Source: Gammaproteobacteria bacterium (GTDB taxonomy: Bacteria > Pseudomonadota > Gammaproteobacteria > Pseudomonadales > Litorivicinaceae). From it: a DNA stretch of 31,720 nt. The notes under the pieces were generated by a model. It saw nothing but the letters and a program-made list of their open reading frames with translations. It was not told the origin of the DNA and searched no databases. The DNA lies in NCBI GenBank assembly GCA_002717305.1, contig PBDH01000042.1, forward strand, positions 6,409-38,128, in the 5' to 3' direction. Both the position numbers and the translations under genes were made by a program. Positions within the stretch are counted from its first letter, which is position 1. Every line of letters starts with the position of its first letter. Positions 31,699-31,720 of this stretch are shown one piece after another.

Positions 31699-31720
31699 TG
31701 TTGAGGTCGCGACGGATTTT

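Noticed and set aside
1..31720. tRNA genes, CRISPR arrays, insertion sequences and prophage genes
   Set aside because: I looked for tRNA-like TTC loops, spaced direct repeats, transposase motifs and integrases and saw none; a tRNAscan or ISfinder run was not possible.

Overview
This window looks like chromosome from a gammaproteobacterium, probably a free-living aquatic one; the habitat is inference. The main evidence is gene content and order. The block nadA - bepA (M48 protease) - tusA - bcp - dapA - bamC - MBL hydrolase - purC matches, from memory, the Pseudomonas order, with gcvR missing between bcp and dapA. ffs - dnaX - ybaB - recR and rnd - ycgL are also typical, and YcgL is essentially confined to gammaproteobacteria. 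GTG and TTG starts are common, and genes are tightly packed with many ATGA/GTGA/TTGA stop-start overlaps.

Layout. 1-3254: 3' part of a RhlE-like DEAD-box helicase, then a probable 38-aa membrane peptide, a SAM methyltransferase and an MFS exporter, all overlapping. 3390-5758: a promoter and a two-gene serine biosynthesis operon (serC of the alphaproteobacterial/archaeal type, and short ACT-containing serA). 5801-11333: a complete four-carbon sugar acid (tetronate) catabolic divergon. The minus-strand operon ltnD-otnK-otnC-otnI ends with an extra D-2-hydroxyacid dehydrogenase, and denD is transcribed divergently. LtnD (L-threonate) and DenD (D-erythronate) feed 2-oxotetronate to OtnI, OtnK and OtnC, giving dihydroxyacetone phosphate and CO2. 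The third dehydrogenase has no assigned substrate. 11326-12576: RutE-like nitroreductase and YciA-like thioesterase.

12577-17792 is a loosely packed zone with decayed genes. It holds an eroded DMT-family (EamA) transporter, a small secreted protein, an orphan HEPN-domain protein, an aldo/keto reductase remnant with an in-frame TAA, a short operon (membrane protein, YtoQ, TauE/SafE permease), and 0.9 kb with no recognisable gene. 17793-25302: Lrp/AsnC regulator, HNH protein coupled to nadA, then the conserved housekeeping block. 25522-29811: SRP 4.5S RNA, dnaX with a possible -1 frameshift site, ybaB, recR, rnd and ycgL. 29731-30888: LplT-like MFS protein on the minus strand, overlapping the end of ycgL. 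31153-31597: a helix-hairpin-helix protein gene split by a frameshift and a stop, though its promoter and ribosome binding site look intact.

I saw no tRNA, CRISPR array, insertion sequence or prophage gene. The observations most worth following are the third dehydrogenase of the tetronate cluster, the dnaX slippery site, the split 31153-31597 gene and the orphan HEPN protein.
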